Program-made: the position numbers and the translations under genes
Notes under the pieces: model-generated
Database searches by the model: none
Told to the model about the DNA's origin: nothing
The model's input: only the letters and a program-made list of their open reading frames with translations
Shown here: positions 25,672 to 33,723 of the stretch, piece after piece
Numbering within the stretch: position 1 is the first letter of the stretch
Layout of the letters: each line of letters starts with the position of its first letter
Assembly: GCA_038230695.1 (NCBI GenBank)
Contig: JBBRMT010000004.1
Coordinates: 1 to 52,531, forward strand
Direction of reading: 5' to 3'
Source: QHBQ01 sp038230695
GTDB taxonomy: Bacteria > Chloroflexota > Chloroflexia > QHBQ01
DNA length: 52,531 nucleotides

Positions 25672-26582
25672 GCGCCATCAAGATACCGCAGAGCGGCATG
25701 GAGCAAATGCAGGCGGCAATCACCACCGCTGATACGCCTGCCAGCAGCCGCAGCGATGCGCGAGTGGCGGCCCATCCACCCCGCAGCCGCATCACCCTCC
25801 CCGCCTGGCTGGGCGATACTCTGATGCGGGCCAACGCGGTGATGCTGTTCATCTTCCTTTATGCGCCGATTCTGATCCTGATCGTGTTTAGCTTCAACGA
25901 TAGTAAGAGCGGGGTTAACTGGTCTGGCTTTACCACCCGCTGGTATCAACAACTCTTTCAGGATAGCGAGATGGGCGCGGCAGCGTTCCGCACTATGCAG
26001 GTGGCGCTTGTCTCCACCGCCGTCTCCACCATCGTCGGCACGCTGGCCGCGCTGGCTCTGGAACGCTTCCGCTTCATTGGCAAAACAATCTTCGAGGGGG
26101 TAATGTACCTACCGATCATCATCCCTGAAATCGTGATGGGCCTGTCGCTGCTGCTTTTTTTCGTCGCGGTGGGGGCGCAACGCAGTCTGGTGACAGTCAC
26201 CATTGCCCACATCGTCTTCAATATCCCCTTCGTCGCGGTTATTGTTCGTGCCAGGCTGCATGGTTTCGACAAGCGGCTGGAGGAAGCGGCTATGGACCTG
26301 GGCGCGAACGAGCTTGAAACCTTCCGCCGCGTCACCCTGCCGCTGCTAATGCCCGGTATTATCGGCGGCGCGTTGATGGCCTTCACCCTCTCGATTGATG
26401 ATGTGATCGTCACCCAGTTCACCGCCGGGCCGAACAGCACCACCCTGCCGCTGAAGATATACGACACAGTGAAGGTGGGTATCACCCCGGAGGTCAACGC
26501 AGTCAGCACTCTGCTGCTGCTGGCAAGCATCGTGCTGGTGATGGGTTCGCTGCTGTTCCAGCGGGAGAAGAAGGGCAAGTAG
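25668..26582 (+). CDS. potC: Spermidine/putrescine ABC transporter permease, PotC type
   Basis: Second permease, 304 aa. About 55 hydrophilic residues (MSAIKIPQSGMEQM...) precede the first helix AVMLFIFLYAPILILIVFSFN, then WSGFTTRWYQQLFQD and five more helices; EAA loop LEEAAMDLGANELETFRRVT, end LSIDDVIVTQFTAGPNSTTLP is typical of PotC. ATG overlaps potB stop (ATGA). No substrate-binding potD gene follows; the next gene is an unrelated hydrolase after a terminator. Confidence 0.9.
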   Translation: MSAIKIPQSGMEQMQAAITTADTPASSRSDARVAAHPPRSRITLPAWLGDTLMRANAVMLFIFLYAPILILIVFSFNDSKSGVNWSGFTTRWYQQLFQDSEMGAAAFRTMQVALVSTAVSTIVGTLAALALERFRFIGKTIFEGVMYLPIIIPEIVMGLSLLLFFVAVGAQRSLVTVTIAHIVFNIPFVAVIVRARLHGFDKRLEEAAMDLGANELETFRRVTLPLLMPGIIGGALMAFTLSIDDVIVTQFTAGPNSTTLPLKIYDTVKVGITPEVNAVSTLLLLASIVLVMGSLLFQREKKGK

Positions 26583-26584
26583 GG

Positions 26585-26623
26585 AAGTTGCAAGTTGCAA
26601 GTTGCAAGTTGCAAGTTGCAAGT
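26585..26623. repeat. GTTGCAA short tandem repeat (5 units)
   Basis: AAGTTGC repeated five times directly after the potC stop; it may be part of the spacer before the terminator 26625-26655. Confidence 0.8.
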
Positions 26624-26624
26624 C

Positions 26625-26655
26625 GGCGCACCCTGCTGGGTGCGCCATTTCTTTT
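26625..26655 (+). terminator. Terminator after potC
   Basis: GGCGCACCC (26625-26633), TGCT loop, GGGTGCGCC (26638-26646), ATTTCTTTT. A hairpin of similar sequence ends the plus-strand unit at 30175. Confidence 0.85.
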
Positions 26656-26667
26656 CACCTTCGGAAC

Positions 26668-26714
26668 TTGACAAAGCTAATGGTATTAGTTATAATACAA
26701 ATGCCGTTAGCTAA
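26668..26714 (+). promoter_or_regulatory. Perfect promoter with operator palindrome in its spacer
   Basis: TTGACA (26668-26673), 17 bp, TATAAT (26691-26696). The spacer contains the inverted repeat CTAAT-GGT-ATTAG (26677-26689), ideally placed to block RNA polymerase; TTAGCTAA (26707-26714) is a further palindrome just past the start site. The TetR-type regulator encoded by the second gene (27545) is the natural candidate to bind here (inference). Confidence 0.75.
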
Positions 26715-26736
26715 ATTGTTTGCGGATAAGGAGAAT

Positions 26737-27555
26737 ATGATGAATACACAGTATCTTGAGCGAGGGGAAGGCCGCATCGCGTTTGATGACAGCAGCGGCA
26801 GCGGGCCGCTGGTGGTATGTATCCCTGGCATGGGCGATGTACGGGCGCAATATCGTTACCTCACGCCCCAGCTTGTCGCTTCTGGCTATCGGGTAGTGAC
26901 GATGGACTTGCGCGGTCACGGCGAGAGCAGCGTTGGCTGGGCGGACTACTCGGCAGCAGCGGTGGGCAGCGATATTGTTGCCTTGCTCCGTCATCTGAAC
27001 GCTGGGCCAGCGATGCTTGTAGGCAATTCGATGGCGGGGGCGGCCAGCGTGTGGGCGGCAGCGGAAGCGCCAGAGTTGGTCAGCGGGCTGGCCCTACTCG
27101 ACCCATTCGTGCGCGATATCCCCCCTTCGTTTGTGCAGGATATGGCTTTGAAGCTGATGCTCACCGGCCCATGGAAAGTCGGCGCATGGTTGACCTACTA
27201 TAGCAGCCTCTACCCCAGCCACAAGCCCGCCGATTTCACCGCATACAAGGCGAGGCTGAAGGCCAACCTGAGCGAACCGGGCCGCTTCGCCGCCCTAAAG
27301 GCGATGATTGCCGCCCCCAAAGCGGCGTGCGAGGCAAGGCTAGCCGAGGTAAGCGCCCCAACCCTGGTGGTGATGGGAACGAAAGACCCCGACTTCAAAG
27401 ACCCAGCAGCGGAGGCGCAATTGGTGGCTGGGATGCTGCATTGCACCGCCCATATGGTCGAAGGCGCGGGACACTATCCCCATGCCGAGATGCCGGAGCA
27501 GGTTGGCCCTGAGATTTTCAAGTTTCTGGCGAAACAGGTCAGCCATGTCGGGTAG
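26737..27555 (+). CDS. Alpha/beta hydrolase
   Basis: 272 aa cytoplasmic hydrolase of unknown substrate. Fold landmarks: LVVCIPGMGDVRAQYRYLTP (oxyanion region), MDLRGHGESS, nucleophile elbow VGNSMAGAAS with Ser at the centre (GNSMA, G-x-S-x-A variant of G-x-S-x-G), LVVMGTKDPDFKDP (acid Asp), and GAGHYPHAEMPEQV (catalytic His). ATG 26737 follows AAGGAGA. Coexpressed with the TetR regulator whose ATG 27545 overlaps its 3' end by 11 bases. Such hydrolase-TetR pairs are common and usually self-regulated detoxification or quorum-related units; the substrate cannot be inferred. Confidence 0.88.
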   Translation: MMNTQYLERGEGRIAFDDSSGSGPLVVCIPGMGDVRAQYRYLTPQLVASGYRVVTMDLRGHGESSVGWADYSAAAVGSDIVALLRHLNAGPAMLVGNSMAGAASVWAAAEAPELVSGLALLDPFVRDIPPSFVQDMALKLMLTGPWKVGAWLTYYSSLYPSHKPADFTAYKARLKANLSEPGRFAALKAMIAAPKAACEARLAEVSAPTLVVMGTKDPDFKDPAAEAQLVAGMLHCTAHMVEGAGHYPHAEMPEQVGPEIFKFLAKQVSHVG

Positions 27556-28132
27556 GGCCAGGCTGAACCACGAAGCAGTGATAGTGGCAGCGGCAGCGCT
27601 GGCCGATGCCGAAGGGTTGGACAGCCTAAATCTGACCAGGCTGGCAGAGCGGGTGGGGGTGCGAACGCCCAGCCTGTTCAACCACATCAGCGGGCAAGCA
27701 GGGTTGCGCCGCGATCTGGCGCTACTAGGCATCAGCGAGATGGCAGCGGCGCTGAGTCGGGCCACCATCGGCAAAGCAGGTGATGATGCAGTGTTCGCCC
27801 TGGCCGATGCCTATCGCACCTTTGCCAAAGCGCATCAGGGCCTATACGCCGCCTCGGTGGTCGCGCCGCAGCCGAGTGACGCAGAGTGGCAGGCGGCCAG
27901 CGAGGCGATCCTGGACATCATCATTGCAGTGCTGGCCGCGTACCAGATGAGCGGTGAGGATGCGCTGCACGCGATCCGCGGACTACGTAGCATTGTGCAT
28001 GGCTTCGTCTCGCTGGAAACGGCGGGCGGCTTCGGCCTGCCGCTGGACGTGGATGAGAGCTTCCAGCGATTGGTGCATACGTTTGTGCGGGGGCTGCATG
28101 AGGAGGGAGTGAGATTAGTTTCCACATTATGA
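27545..28132 (+). CDS. TetR-family transcriptional regulator
   Basis: 195 aa. N-terminal helix-turn-helix: LNHEAVIVAAAALADAEGLD, LNLTRLAERVGVRTPSLFNHI (the recognition helix region). The C-terminal part (GLRSIVHGFVSLETAGGFGLP) carries a WHG-type TetR C-terminal domain with the HGF(V)xLE motif. ATG 27545 (MSGRARLNHE) overlaps the hydrolase stop; the earlier frame start at 27482 lies in the hydrolase and is rejected. Probably represses its own operon through the palindrome at 26677-26689 (inference). Ligand unknown. Confidence 0.88.
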   Translation: MSGRARLNHEAVIVAAAALADAEGLDSLNLTRLAERVGVRTPSLFNHISGQAGLRRDLALLGISEMAAALSRATIGKAGDDAVFALADAYRTFAKAHQGLYAASVVAPQPSDAEWQAASEAILDIIIAVLAAYQMSGEDALHAIRGLRSIVHGFVSLETAGGFGLPLDVDESFQRLVHTFVRGLHEEGVRLVSTL

Positions 28133-28138
28133 TATAAT
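28130..28138 (+). promoter_or_regulatory. Extended -10 promoter of the methyltransferase
   Basis: TGATATAAT overlaps the TetR stop codon; a start near 28145 gives a 20-base leader with GGAGG before ATG 28164. Confidence 0.6.
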
Positions 28139-28163
28139 AGGGAAAACGTAGCGGAGGTTAGCA

Positions 28164-29045
28164 ATGGAGGTATTCAAGCAGGAGGAACATAAGATAGTCC
28201 TCGGTGATGCAGTCGAAGCGCTGGCAGCACAAGTGCCAGACCGCTCCATAGACCTTATCTTTGCTGATCCTCCTTATAATATTGGTAAGAACTTTAACGG
28301 CAGGAAAGACAGATGGGACTCGGAGGAGGAATATCTTGTCTGGTGTTATCTGTGGCTAGACCTGTGCATCCGCAAGCTGAAGGACAGCGGCAGCCTGTAC
28401 ATCATGTGTTCCACTCAAACGCTACCCTACTTTGATATATACCTGAGACGGGAGCTGACTGTTCTGTCGCGTATCGTCTGGTACTACGACAGTTCAGGGG
28501 TACAGGCGAAGAACTACTTTGGCTCTATGTACGAGCCAATTCTCTACTGCGTAAAGGATCGCGACAACTACACCTTTAATGCCGACGACATTAAAGTGGA
28601 GGCCAAGACCGGAGCAAAAAGGAAGCTGATTGATTACCGCAAGAGCGTTCCAACTGTATATAGTTCGGTCAAAGTACCGGGTAATGTCTGGGAGTTTCCA
28701 CGGGTAAGGTATCGCATGGATGAGTACGAAAATCATCCCACACAGAAGCCAACTGCCTTGTTGGAGCGGATAATCAAGGCAAGCTGCAATCCTGGCGACT
28801 TGATGCTGGATCCATTCGCTGGCACGTTTACCACTGCGTTTGTTGCGAAACAACTGGGCAGGCGCTCGATTAGCATTGAGATCGAGGAAGAGTACGTGAA
28901 GATTGGCCTGCGTAGGCTTGGCCTGGCTACCAGCTATAAGGGAGTTGAACTGACAAGAGAGCCGAAGAGCTACGAAAACAGTAGAGCTAGCTCCCTTCAG
29001 CAAGGGCTGGGTTTGTTTAGCTTTTTGGAGAGCGGTGTGGAATGA
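28164..29045 (+). CDS. DNA adenine methyltransferase, YhdJ-like (beta class)
   Basis: N6-adenine methyltransferase, 293 aa. Catalytic motif IV DPPYNIGKNF (Asp35-Tyr38) comes first and the SAM motif DPFAGTFTTAFVAKQLGRR near the end, which defines the beta class. Diagnostic stretches YDSSGVQAKNYFGSMYEPIL, YTFNADDIKVEAKTGAKRKL, VPGNVWEFPRVRYRMDEYEN and HPTQKP are close to E. coli YhdJ, known to methylate ATGCAT. That target is therefore likely here (inference). Expressed from its own promoter; the stop overlaps the ATG of the broken restriction enzyme (ATGA). Base composition is visibly more A/T-rich than neighbours, as expected of a transferred restriction-modification unit. Confidence 0.92.
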   Translation: MEVFKQEEHKIVLGDAVEALAAQVPDRSIDLIFADPPYNIGKNFNGRKDRWDSEEEYLVWCYLWLDLCIRKLKDSGSLYIMCSTQTLPYFDIYLRRELTVLSRIVWYYDSSGVQAKNYFGSMYEPILYCVKDRDNYTFNADDIKVEAKTGAKRKLIDYRKSVPTVYSSVKVPGNVWEFPRVRYRMDEYENHPTQKPTALLERIIKASCNPGDLMLDPFAGTFTTAFVAKQLGRRSISIEIEEEYVKIGLRRLGLATSYKGVELTREPKSYENSRASSLQQGLGLFSFLESGVE

Positions 29046-30155
29046 TTGAACACGCTTTCAGCCAAAAATCAGAGCAATATTGGCAACCCGCTTTGGTAAG
29101 GATGCCAACGAGGTAGTCGAGCAAAGCCAGCTAATTCAATACCTGAACATTAAAACAAGGTCTGCAAACAGAGGGTCGAAGTCGAGATCCTCATTTGGCA
29201 ACATCTATGCAGTCTATGTGCTGGTTGAAGATTACATAGATAAGGGCTTTGACAAAAGCGGGGATTATGCTCACTGCGAAGGGGCGATTTACACCGAACG
29301 ATTTACACGAATGAGGCGGTTGCCGTTTGGCGCGAAGTTGCAGAATCATGCCCTCAACCACAGGATGAACGAGGAGTTTAGGCGCTATTTTCCGACCAGC
29401 GAATACGTACCTATAATTAGAGATGTGCAAACCGCAAGATATTGGATAAACGAAAATCTGCTGAAGGTAAGGCTGGATGGCCGTGAGTACAACATTGCAG
29501 GTATGGTTATTGAAATTATCCAATCCTATATTGAGACAAAGAGAGATGCGTTCGAAGCGTTCATTAGTGCCAGCACCTCAATGCAGAAAGCTGAATTGCA
29601 GCCGGAGAGTGTAAGCCAGTTCATCCTTAGCCTCTTGGAACCAAATGTGGATGCACGTTTGTTCGAGATCGTCGCTTACGCGATCCTGAAGTATTACTAC
29701 AATAATCAGGTGGTCTATTTTGGCTACGCGCCAGATAAGATTGTAGCAGAGAGCCTTAAGTTGTATAAACGGGACGAACGAACGCCAACGATGGAGGCAT
29801 TGACTACGTAATGCGCCCGCTTGGGCGGTTCTTCCAGGTGACAGAGACGCTGGATGTTAGAAAATACTTCTTGGACATAGACAAGCTGGAGCGATACCCC
29901 ATCACATTTGTGATTAAGAGCAACCAGGATGTTTCAGCACTGCGGTATAGATTGAGGGAGGGAGCAAAGAGGCAATATGGTATCGAGGCTGTGGTGAACA
30001 AGTATATGGATGCCATTGAGGAGATCATAAACATTCCTATATTGAGGGAGAGGTTTGAGGCAGCGGTCATCCAGGACTACCTGTTGAACATACTTGATGA
30101 AATAGTCACACAGAGCAGGGTTGAGTTTAATTACGAAGACAGCAGTGCAACCTAA
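29042..30155 (+). pseudogene. Type II restriction endonuclease with two frameshifts
   Basis: Reading frame A starts at ATG 29042 (MIEHAFSQKSEQYWQP) overlapping the methyltransferase stop, and meets a stop at 29114. Frame B continues the protein from about 29086 (RFGKDANEVVEQSQLIQYLN, RSANRGSKSRSSFGNIYAVYVLVEDY) to a stop at 29809. Frame C takes over at 29769 with TGRTNANDGGIDYV, then RPLGRFFQVTETLDVRKYF, to 30155. Each change is a loss of one base, at a CCC (29087) and an AAA (29767) run. The DGGID...FFQVTE region resembles a PD-(D/E)XK nuclease core, so the frameshift cuts off the active site. The reconstructed protein is about 370 aa. As sequenced it should be inactive; a base-calling error in homopolymers is the alternative. 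Confidence 0.72.
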
Positions 30156-30174
30156 AAGCTGGTTTGTTAAGCTC

Positions 30175-30203
30175 TGGCGCACCTAAAAGGTGCGCCATTT
30201 CAT
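30175..30203. terminator. Bidirectional terminator between restriction unit and recF
   Basis: TGGCGCACCT (30175-30184), AAA loop, AGGTGCGCCA (30188-30197), then TTTCATT. Lies between convergent units; recF stop at 30200 is inside the tail. Confidence 0.85.
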
Positions 30204-31498
30204 TGTGCTTCGATAGTTGTGACCTTACCCCCCTCCACCCGAAACAGGCTGGCGTTTGCCAGAAACGCGGGGGTGAAGTGGTCGAGGTCGGTGGCGGTGA
30301 TTAGCGCCTGCTGCTGGGGGCGGGCCTGCACCGTGTCGAGCAGGAACTGGCGGCGGCTGGCATCCAGTTCGGAAAGGATGTCGTCGAGCAACAGGATGGG
30401 CGTGTCGCCAGTCTCCTGCTCCATCAGCGTCACTTCGGCCAGCTTCATCGCAAGGATGGCGGTGCGCTGCTGCCCACGTGAGCCGTAGGTGCCGAGATCC
30501 ATTGCGTCGGGGGCATGACCGAGGGTGAAGCTGAAGTCGTCGCGGTGGGGGCCGAGCAGCGAAACGCCGCGTCGCGCCTCCTCTACGGTGATGGCGGCAA
30601 GCTGGGTGGCAAACTCGTCCTGCACCTTGTTGCTGAGGCGCACAGCGTGCGGCAGCATCGCGGGCAACTCCGGCGTGGCTGGCGGGCGGGCCTGCTTCAG
30701 TTCGGGCAGCATCGCGGCGCGGGCAGCGGGCGCAACCTTGCCCAGATAATCGAGGCAGAGTGCGGGGCCGCCGCCCATCAGTTGGGCATGGATAGGGGCG
30801 GCGAGAGCGGCGAGGCGGATGAGGAAGTCCTGGCGGCGCAACACGATGTACGCGCCTGCCTTTGCCAGTTCGTCGTCCCAGTAACGCAGCTCCTCCTTCA
30901 CCGCCGGGTTGAGCGGGTTGCGCTGACGTTCGCGCATCTGGCGGAGCAGGGCGTTGCGCTGCAATAGCACTTTGTTGTACTGGCTGAGGTGCAGCATATA
31001 GCGATGGTCAATCTGCGAGTTGGTAATGTCCAGATAGCGGCGGCGGTTGGCGGGCGGGCTGGTGACGATAGTCATATCTTCGGGCGAGAACATCACCACA
31101 TTGACCTGACCGATCAGGTCAATCGCGCGGCGGGCCACCTTGTTTATCTTGATGCGCTTGCGGGCAATGCCGCTGCCGTTGCCGATGGGGTTGCCCTCGC
31201 GGGCCTCGTCGCGAGTGATGATGATTTCGACTGAGAGTTCGCCCCGCGCCCGCTCCACCTCAGCCAGCAGGCGGGCAAATGGTGGCGCACCGAGGTCGGC
31301 AACCGCAGCGGTGTTGATCAGTTCGGCATCGCTGCTGCTACGCTGGCTCTTAGTGGTGGCAAGGAAGTAGATAGATTCGAGCAAGCTGGTCTTGCCGCTA
31401 GCGTTGTCGCCGACGAACACCGCCAGGCCCGGCGGCAAAGCCAGCCGCTGCCGTTCGTAGAGGCGGAAGTCGGTTAGGTCGAGGTGGGTACAGTACAT
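30200..31498 (-). CDS. recF: DNA replication and repair protein RecF
   Basis: SMC-like ATPase that loads RecA at gaps, 432 aa, a little longer than the usual 360-380. MYCTHLDLTDFRLYERQRLALPPGL then Walker A GDNASGKTSLLESIYFL; VNVVMFSPEDMTIV and RRRYLDI; C-terminal signature GSRGQQRTAILAMKLAEV with ILLLDDILSELD Walker B. ATG 31498 is set by family alignment. It has no ribosome site: TATACT (31508-31503) is 6 bases upstream, suggesting a leaderless start from a promoter inside the preceding gene, or read-through translation. The first 101 bases overlap the acyltransferase gene in another frame. Not in the usual dnaA-dnaN context. Confidence 0.92.
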   Translation of the reverse strand: MYCTHLDLTDFRLYERQRLALPPGLAVFVGDNASGKTSLLESIYFLATTKSQRSSSDAELINTAAVADLGAPPFARLLAEVERARGELSVEIIITRDEAREGNPIGNGSGIARKRIKINKVARRAIDLIGQVNVVMFSPEDMTIVTSPPANRRRYLDITNSQIDHRYMLHLSQYNKVLLQRNALLRQMRERQRNPLNPAVKEELRYWDDELAKAGAYIVLRRQDFLIRLAALAAPIHAQLMGGGPALCLDYLGKVAPAARAAMLPELKQARPPATPELPAMLPHAVRLSNKVQDEFATQLAAITVEEARRGVSLLGPHRDDFSFTLGHAPDAMDLGTYGSRGQQRTAILAMKLAEVTLMEQETGDTPILLLDDILSELDASRRQFLLDTVQARPQQQALITATDLDHFTPAFLANASLFRVEGGKVTTIEAQ

Positions 31499-32381
31499 GG
31501 GGATAGTATAACAGATCCCCCCACATTGACTGCAAGATGATCCACTGGTCGGGGTGGGCGGCGATGAAACGTTCGAGGGTGGCAATCAGCAGGCGCTTGT
31601 TTACTGCGCTATCGTGGGAGGGGTCGTCGGTATGAGAGAGCGCAAGGGGAGGGTAGAGTTGGGCGACGGAGCGGTTGTCGCTCTGGCGATAGATTAGCAC
31701 GGGGATGATCGGCGCACCGCTGCGGCGGGCAATCTCGATTGCGCCGGTGGGCATCGAGACTGGTTGGCCGAAGAAGGGCATTACCTCGCCGTTGTTGCTC
31801 ACGTCCCGGTCGGTGGCAATACCCAGCACCTCACCGTTCTTGAGGACGCGGAACGCCTGGCGCAACGCTGGGCCGCCGATGGGGATGAGCTTGACCCCCT
31901 GGCTTTCGCGCAGGTTGGTAATGTATTCATACAACTCTGGCGGTTCGATTGGCTCGGCAAGCAGGCTGAGTTGGGTGCCAAGCGCGTTGGCGGCCTGGAT
32001 AATGATGTTGAAGTTGCCGAGGTGGGCGCTGATCAGAATTACGCCCTTGCCCTTCTTGATTTCGTCCAGCGCATAATCCGCGCCGCGCACCTCGACGATG
32101 CGGCGGATGTCAGCGTGGCTGAGATAGGGCAGGCGCAGCATATCGTAGTAGTTCTTCAGGTTGTTGACGAAGACGTTGCGGGCGAGGCGGGCGACCAGCC
32201 GCTGGCGGGCGGCGGGGCCGACCACATGGCGCATATTGCTCCGCACTGCCATTCGACCACTACGGTTGGCATAATAAATAAGCATACCCGCCAGGCGGCA
32301 GAGGGGATAAGCCAACCAGGGTGGCAGGACACGCGCCACCCTGGTGCCAATCTTATATGCGTTGACGGGGTTTAGCTTCAT
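31398..32381 (-). CDS. LpxL/HtrB-PatA-like lipid acyltransferase with altered HX4D
   Basis: Membrane-bound acyltransferase, 327 aa, of the family that includes Mycobacterium PatA (phosphatidylinositol mannoside acylation) and LpxL. A basic N-terminus, LPPWLAYPLCRLAGMLIYY anchor, then the usual order MRHVVG, GKGVILISAHLGNFN and MPTGAIEIARRSGAPIIPVLIYR. The catalytic pair HX4(D/E) is HLGNFN: His120 is kept but the acid is Asn125. ATG 32381 chosen by alignment; there is no strong ribosome site. The C-terminal 34 residues past MWGDLLYYP read through the start of recF and look unlike the family. Follows its paralogue (32642-33616) and ino1. Confidence 0.82.
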   Translation of the reverse strand: MKLNPVNAYKIGTRVARVLPPWLAYPLCRLAGMLIYYANRSGRMAVRSNMRHVVGPAARQRLVARLARNVFVNNLKNYYDMLRLPYLSHADIRRIVEVRGADYALDEIKKGKGVILISAHLGNFNIIIQAANALGTQLSLLAEPIEPPELYEYITNLRESQGVKLIPIGGPALRQAFRVLKNGEVLGIATDRDVSNNGEVMPFFGQPVSMPTGAIEIARRSGAPIIPVLIYRQSDNRSVAQLYPPLALSHTDDPSHDSAVNKRLLIATLERFIAAHPDQWIILQSMWGDLLYYPHVLYPPRPNRLPPLRTAAAGFAAGPGGVRRRQR

Positions 32382-32459
32382 GTGAGTTGCTTTCACACCG
32401 AACATGAGTCGCCTCAAAGTTTGATGGCAAGGTAAACGAGCCGAAGTGCCGCCCCTTAA

Positions 32460-32593
32460 ACTAAGCTCCCAGCGGGGGTTGGGGGAGAATCTCGCCCAAT
32501 GATAATGCCCAGGTAAGCAAGTTATGCTTTGTATGCTTACCTGGGCATTATTGCGCTGCATCATTCTCCCCCAACCCCCGCTGGGGGCTTAGT
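32460..32593. mobile_element. MITE-like element, 134 bp, nested inverted repeats
   Basis: 31-bp terminal inverted repeats (32460-32490 and 32563-32593, one mismatch, ACTAAGCTCCCAGCGGGGGT type) enclose an 18-bp perfect inner inverted repeat (ATAATGCCCAGGTAAGCA at 32502-32519 and 32534-32551). No coding capacity. A diverged second copy lies at 41536-41673 and a lone arm at 2268-2302. Target duplication is not clear. Confidence 0.7.
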
Positions 32594-32641
32594 TGATCAA
32601 TCTTTGAGTGTCTCATGAAGATTCGCTAATCGGATTCGATT

Positions 32642-33616
32642 TCATGCCAGTTGCTGCGGGGAAAGTTCTTCGCTAACTTGCTCGTCGCTCTCCTCTTCGG
32701 TAAGGCGATCTTGCGGCCACATTGGTTGGAACATATACCACTGCTCAGGGTGCTTCGCCACAGTCGTTTCCATGCGATTTACCACCAACTGGGTTAGCGC
32801 CTGGATGTCATGCGTTTTGTCGCCGGTAGGTGTGTACTCAATCGGCGGCTCGATCACGCCAATAAAACGGCCCAGTTCCTTGCTACGTACTGCATAACCG
32901 GGGACAATCGGAGCGCCAGTCTTCAGCGAAATAGCGGCGGGACCCTGTGGTAGATAGGCGCGTCCGCCGAAGAAATTAACAGGGATGCCGTCGTCGGGCG
33001 ATGGCACGTCGAGCATCAGGATAACGATGTTCTTCTCCTTGAGCGCGATGAAGATCTGGCGCATCGAAGTATTGTTCAGCCGGATCAGGCGCATCCCATT
33101 ACCCTCGCGGCGGCCGTTGATCTCGGCATCGAGGCCGGGCGGCTCCAACGTATCAACTACGCCATAGGCGCGATTGGGGTAGCGGTGGTTAAGCATCGCG
33201 CCTGCATAATCCCAGTTACCAAAGTGGTAGCTGATCACGATTGCGCCCTTGCCCTGTTCCATCACTCGGTCAAGGTTTTCCCAGCCGCTAATATCGGCGA
33301 GAGAAGTTATCTTTGCCGGACTGAGCGAGTTATAGCGCATCACCTCGACCACAAAGCGGGCGTAGTTACGTAGGCTGAGGCGGGCAAGGCTTTGGGCGCG
33401 GCGTTTCATCAGGCCAGGAACAACGCGGGAGAAGCGGCGGCGCGGTGGCTCCAGCGCAGTCAGCACATGACGCATATTGGCAACCGCATTGCGGCTAGGT
33501 CTGCGCCATGCGAAGTAGAGCAGGTTGCCGATCCAGCCCCCGATTAGATAGCTCACCTTGACGGGTATGCGGCCCGCCAGATAGCTAAGGAAGCGAAATC
33601 CCCAGTAGTTGAGCAT
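32642..33616 (-). CDS. LpxL/HtrB-PatA-like lipid acyltransferase
   Basis: 324 aa, paralogue of 31398-32381. The motif ISYHFGNWD keeps the catalytic His131 and Asp136 (HX4D); substrate pocket sequences NFFGGRAYLPQGPAAISLKTGAPIVPGYAVR follow. A hydrophobic N-terminus (FLSYLAGRIPVKVSYLIGGWIGNLLYFAW) anchors it to the membrane. Probably adds an acyl chain to a glycolipid, for example a phosphatidylinositol mannoside, as ino1 is just upstream (inference). The C-terminus MWPQDRLTEEESDEQVSEEL is an acidic tail. Start ATG 33616; no strong ribosome site seen upstream. Confidence 0.88.
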   Translation of the reverse strand: MLNYWGFRFLSYLAGRIPVKVSYLIGGWIGNLLYFAWRRPSRNAVANMRHVLTALEPPRRRFSRVVPGLMKRRAQSLARLSLRNYARFVVEVMRYNSLSPAKITSLADISGWENLDRVMEQGKGAIVISYHFGNWDYAGAMLNHRYPNRAYGVVDTLEPPGLDAEINGRREGNGMRLIRLNNTSMRQIFIALKEKNIVILMLDVPSPDDGIPVNFFGGRAYLPQGPAAISLKTGAPIVPGYAVRSKELGRFIGVIEPPIEYTPTGDKTHDIQALTQLVVNRMETTVAKHPEQWYMFQPMWPQDRLTEEESDEQVSEELSPQQLA

Positions 33617-33636
33617 TAGACAGAACCCTCGTTATA

Positions 33637-33719
33637 AGGAAGGTAGAAGGTGGAAGGTAGAAGGTGGAAGGTAGAATATGAATACTCCTCATTCTACCTT
33701 CTACCTTCTACCTTCTTCA
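33637..33719. repeat. Inverted array of AGAAGGTGG / CTTCTACC short tandem repeats
   Basis: 33637-33675 has GAAGGTAGAAGGTGGAAGG units and 33692-33719 has their reverse complement (TTCTACCTTCTACCTTC), so the pair can form a long hairpin between ino1 and the acyltransferase gene. Confidence 0.8.
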
Positions 33720-33723
33720 TTTA

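Noticed and set aside
29811..30155. Separate 114-aa protein
   Set aside because: It is the C-terminal part of the endonuclease: the same frame is open from 29769 and continues the homologous sequence TGRTNANDGGID.
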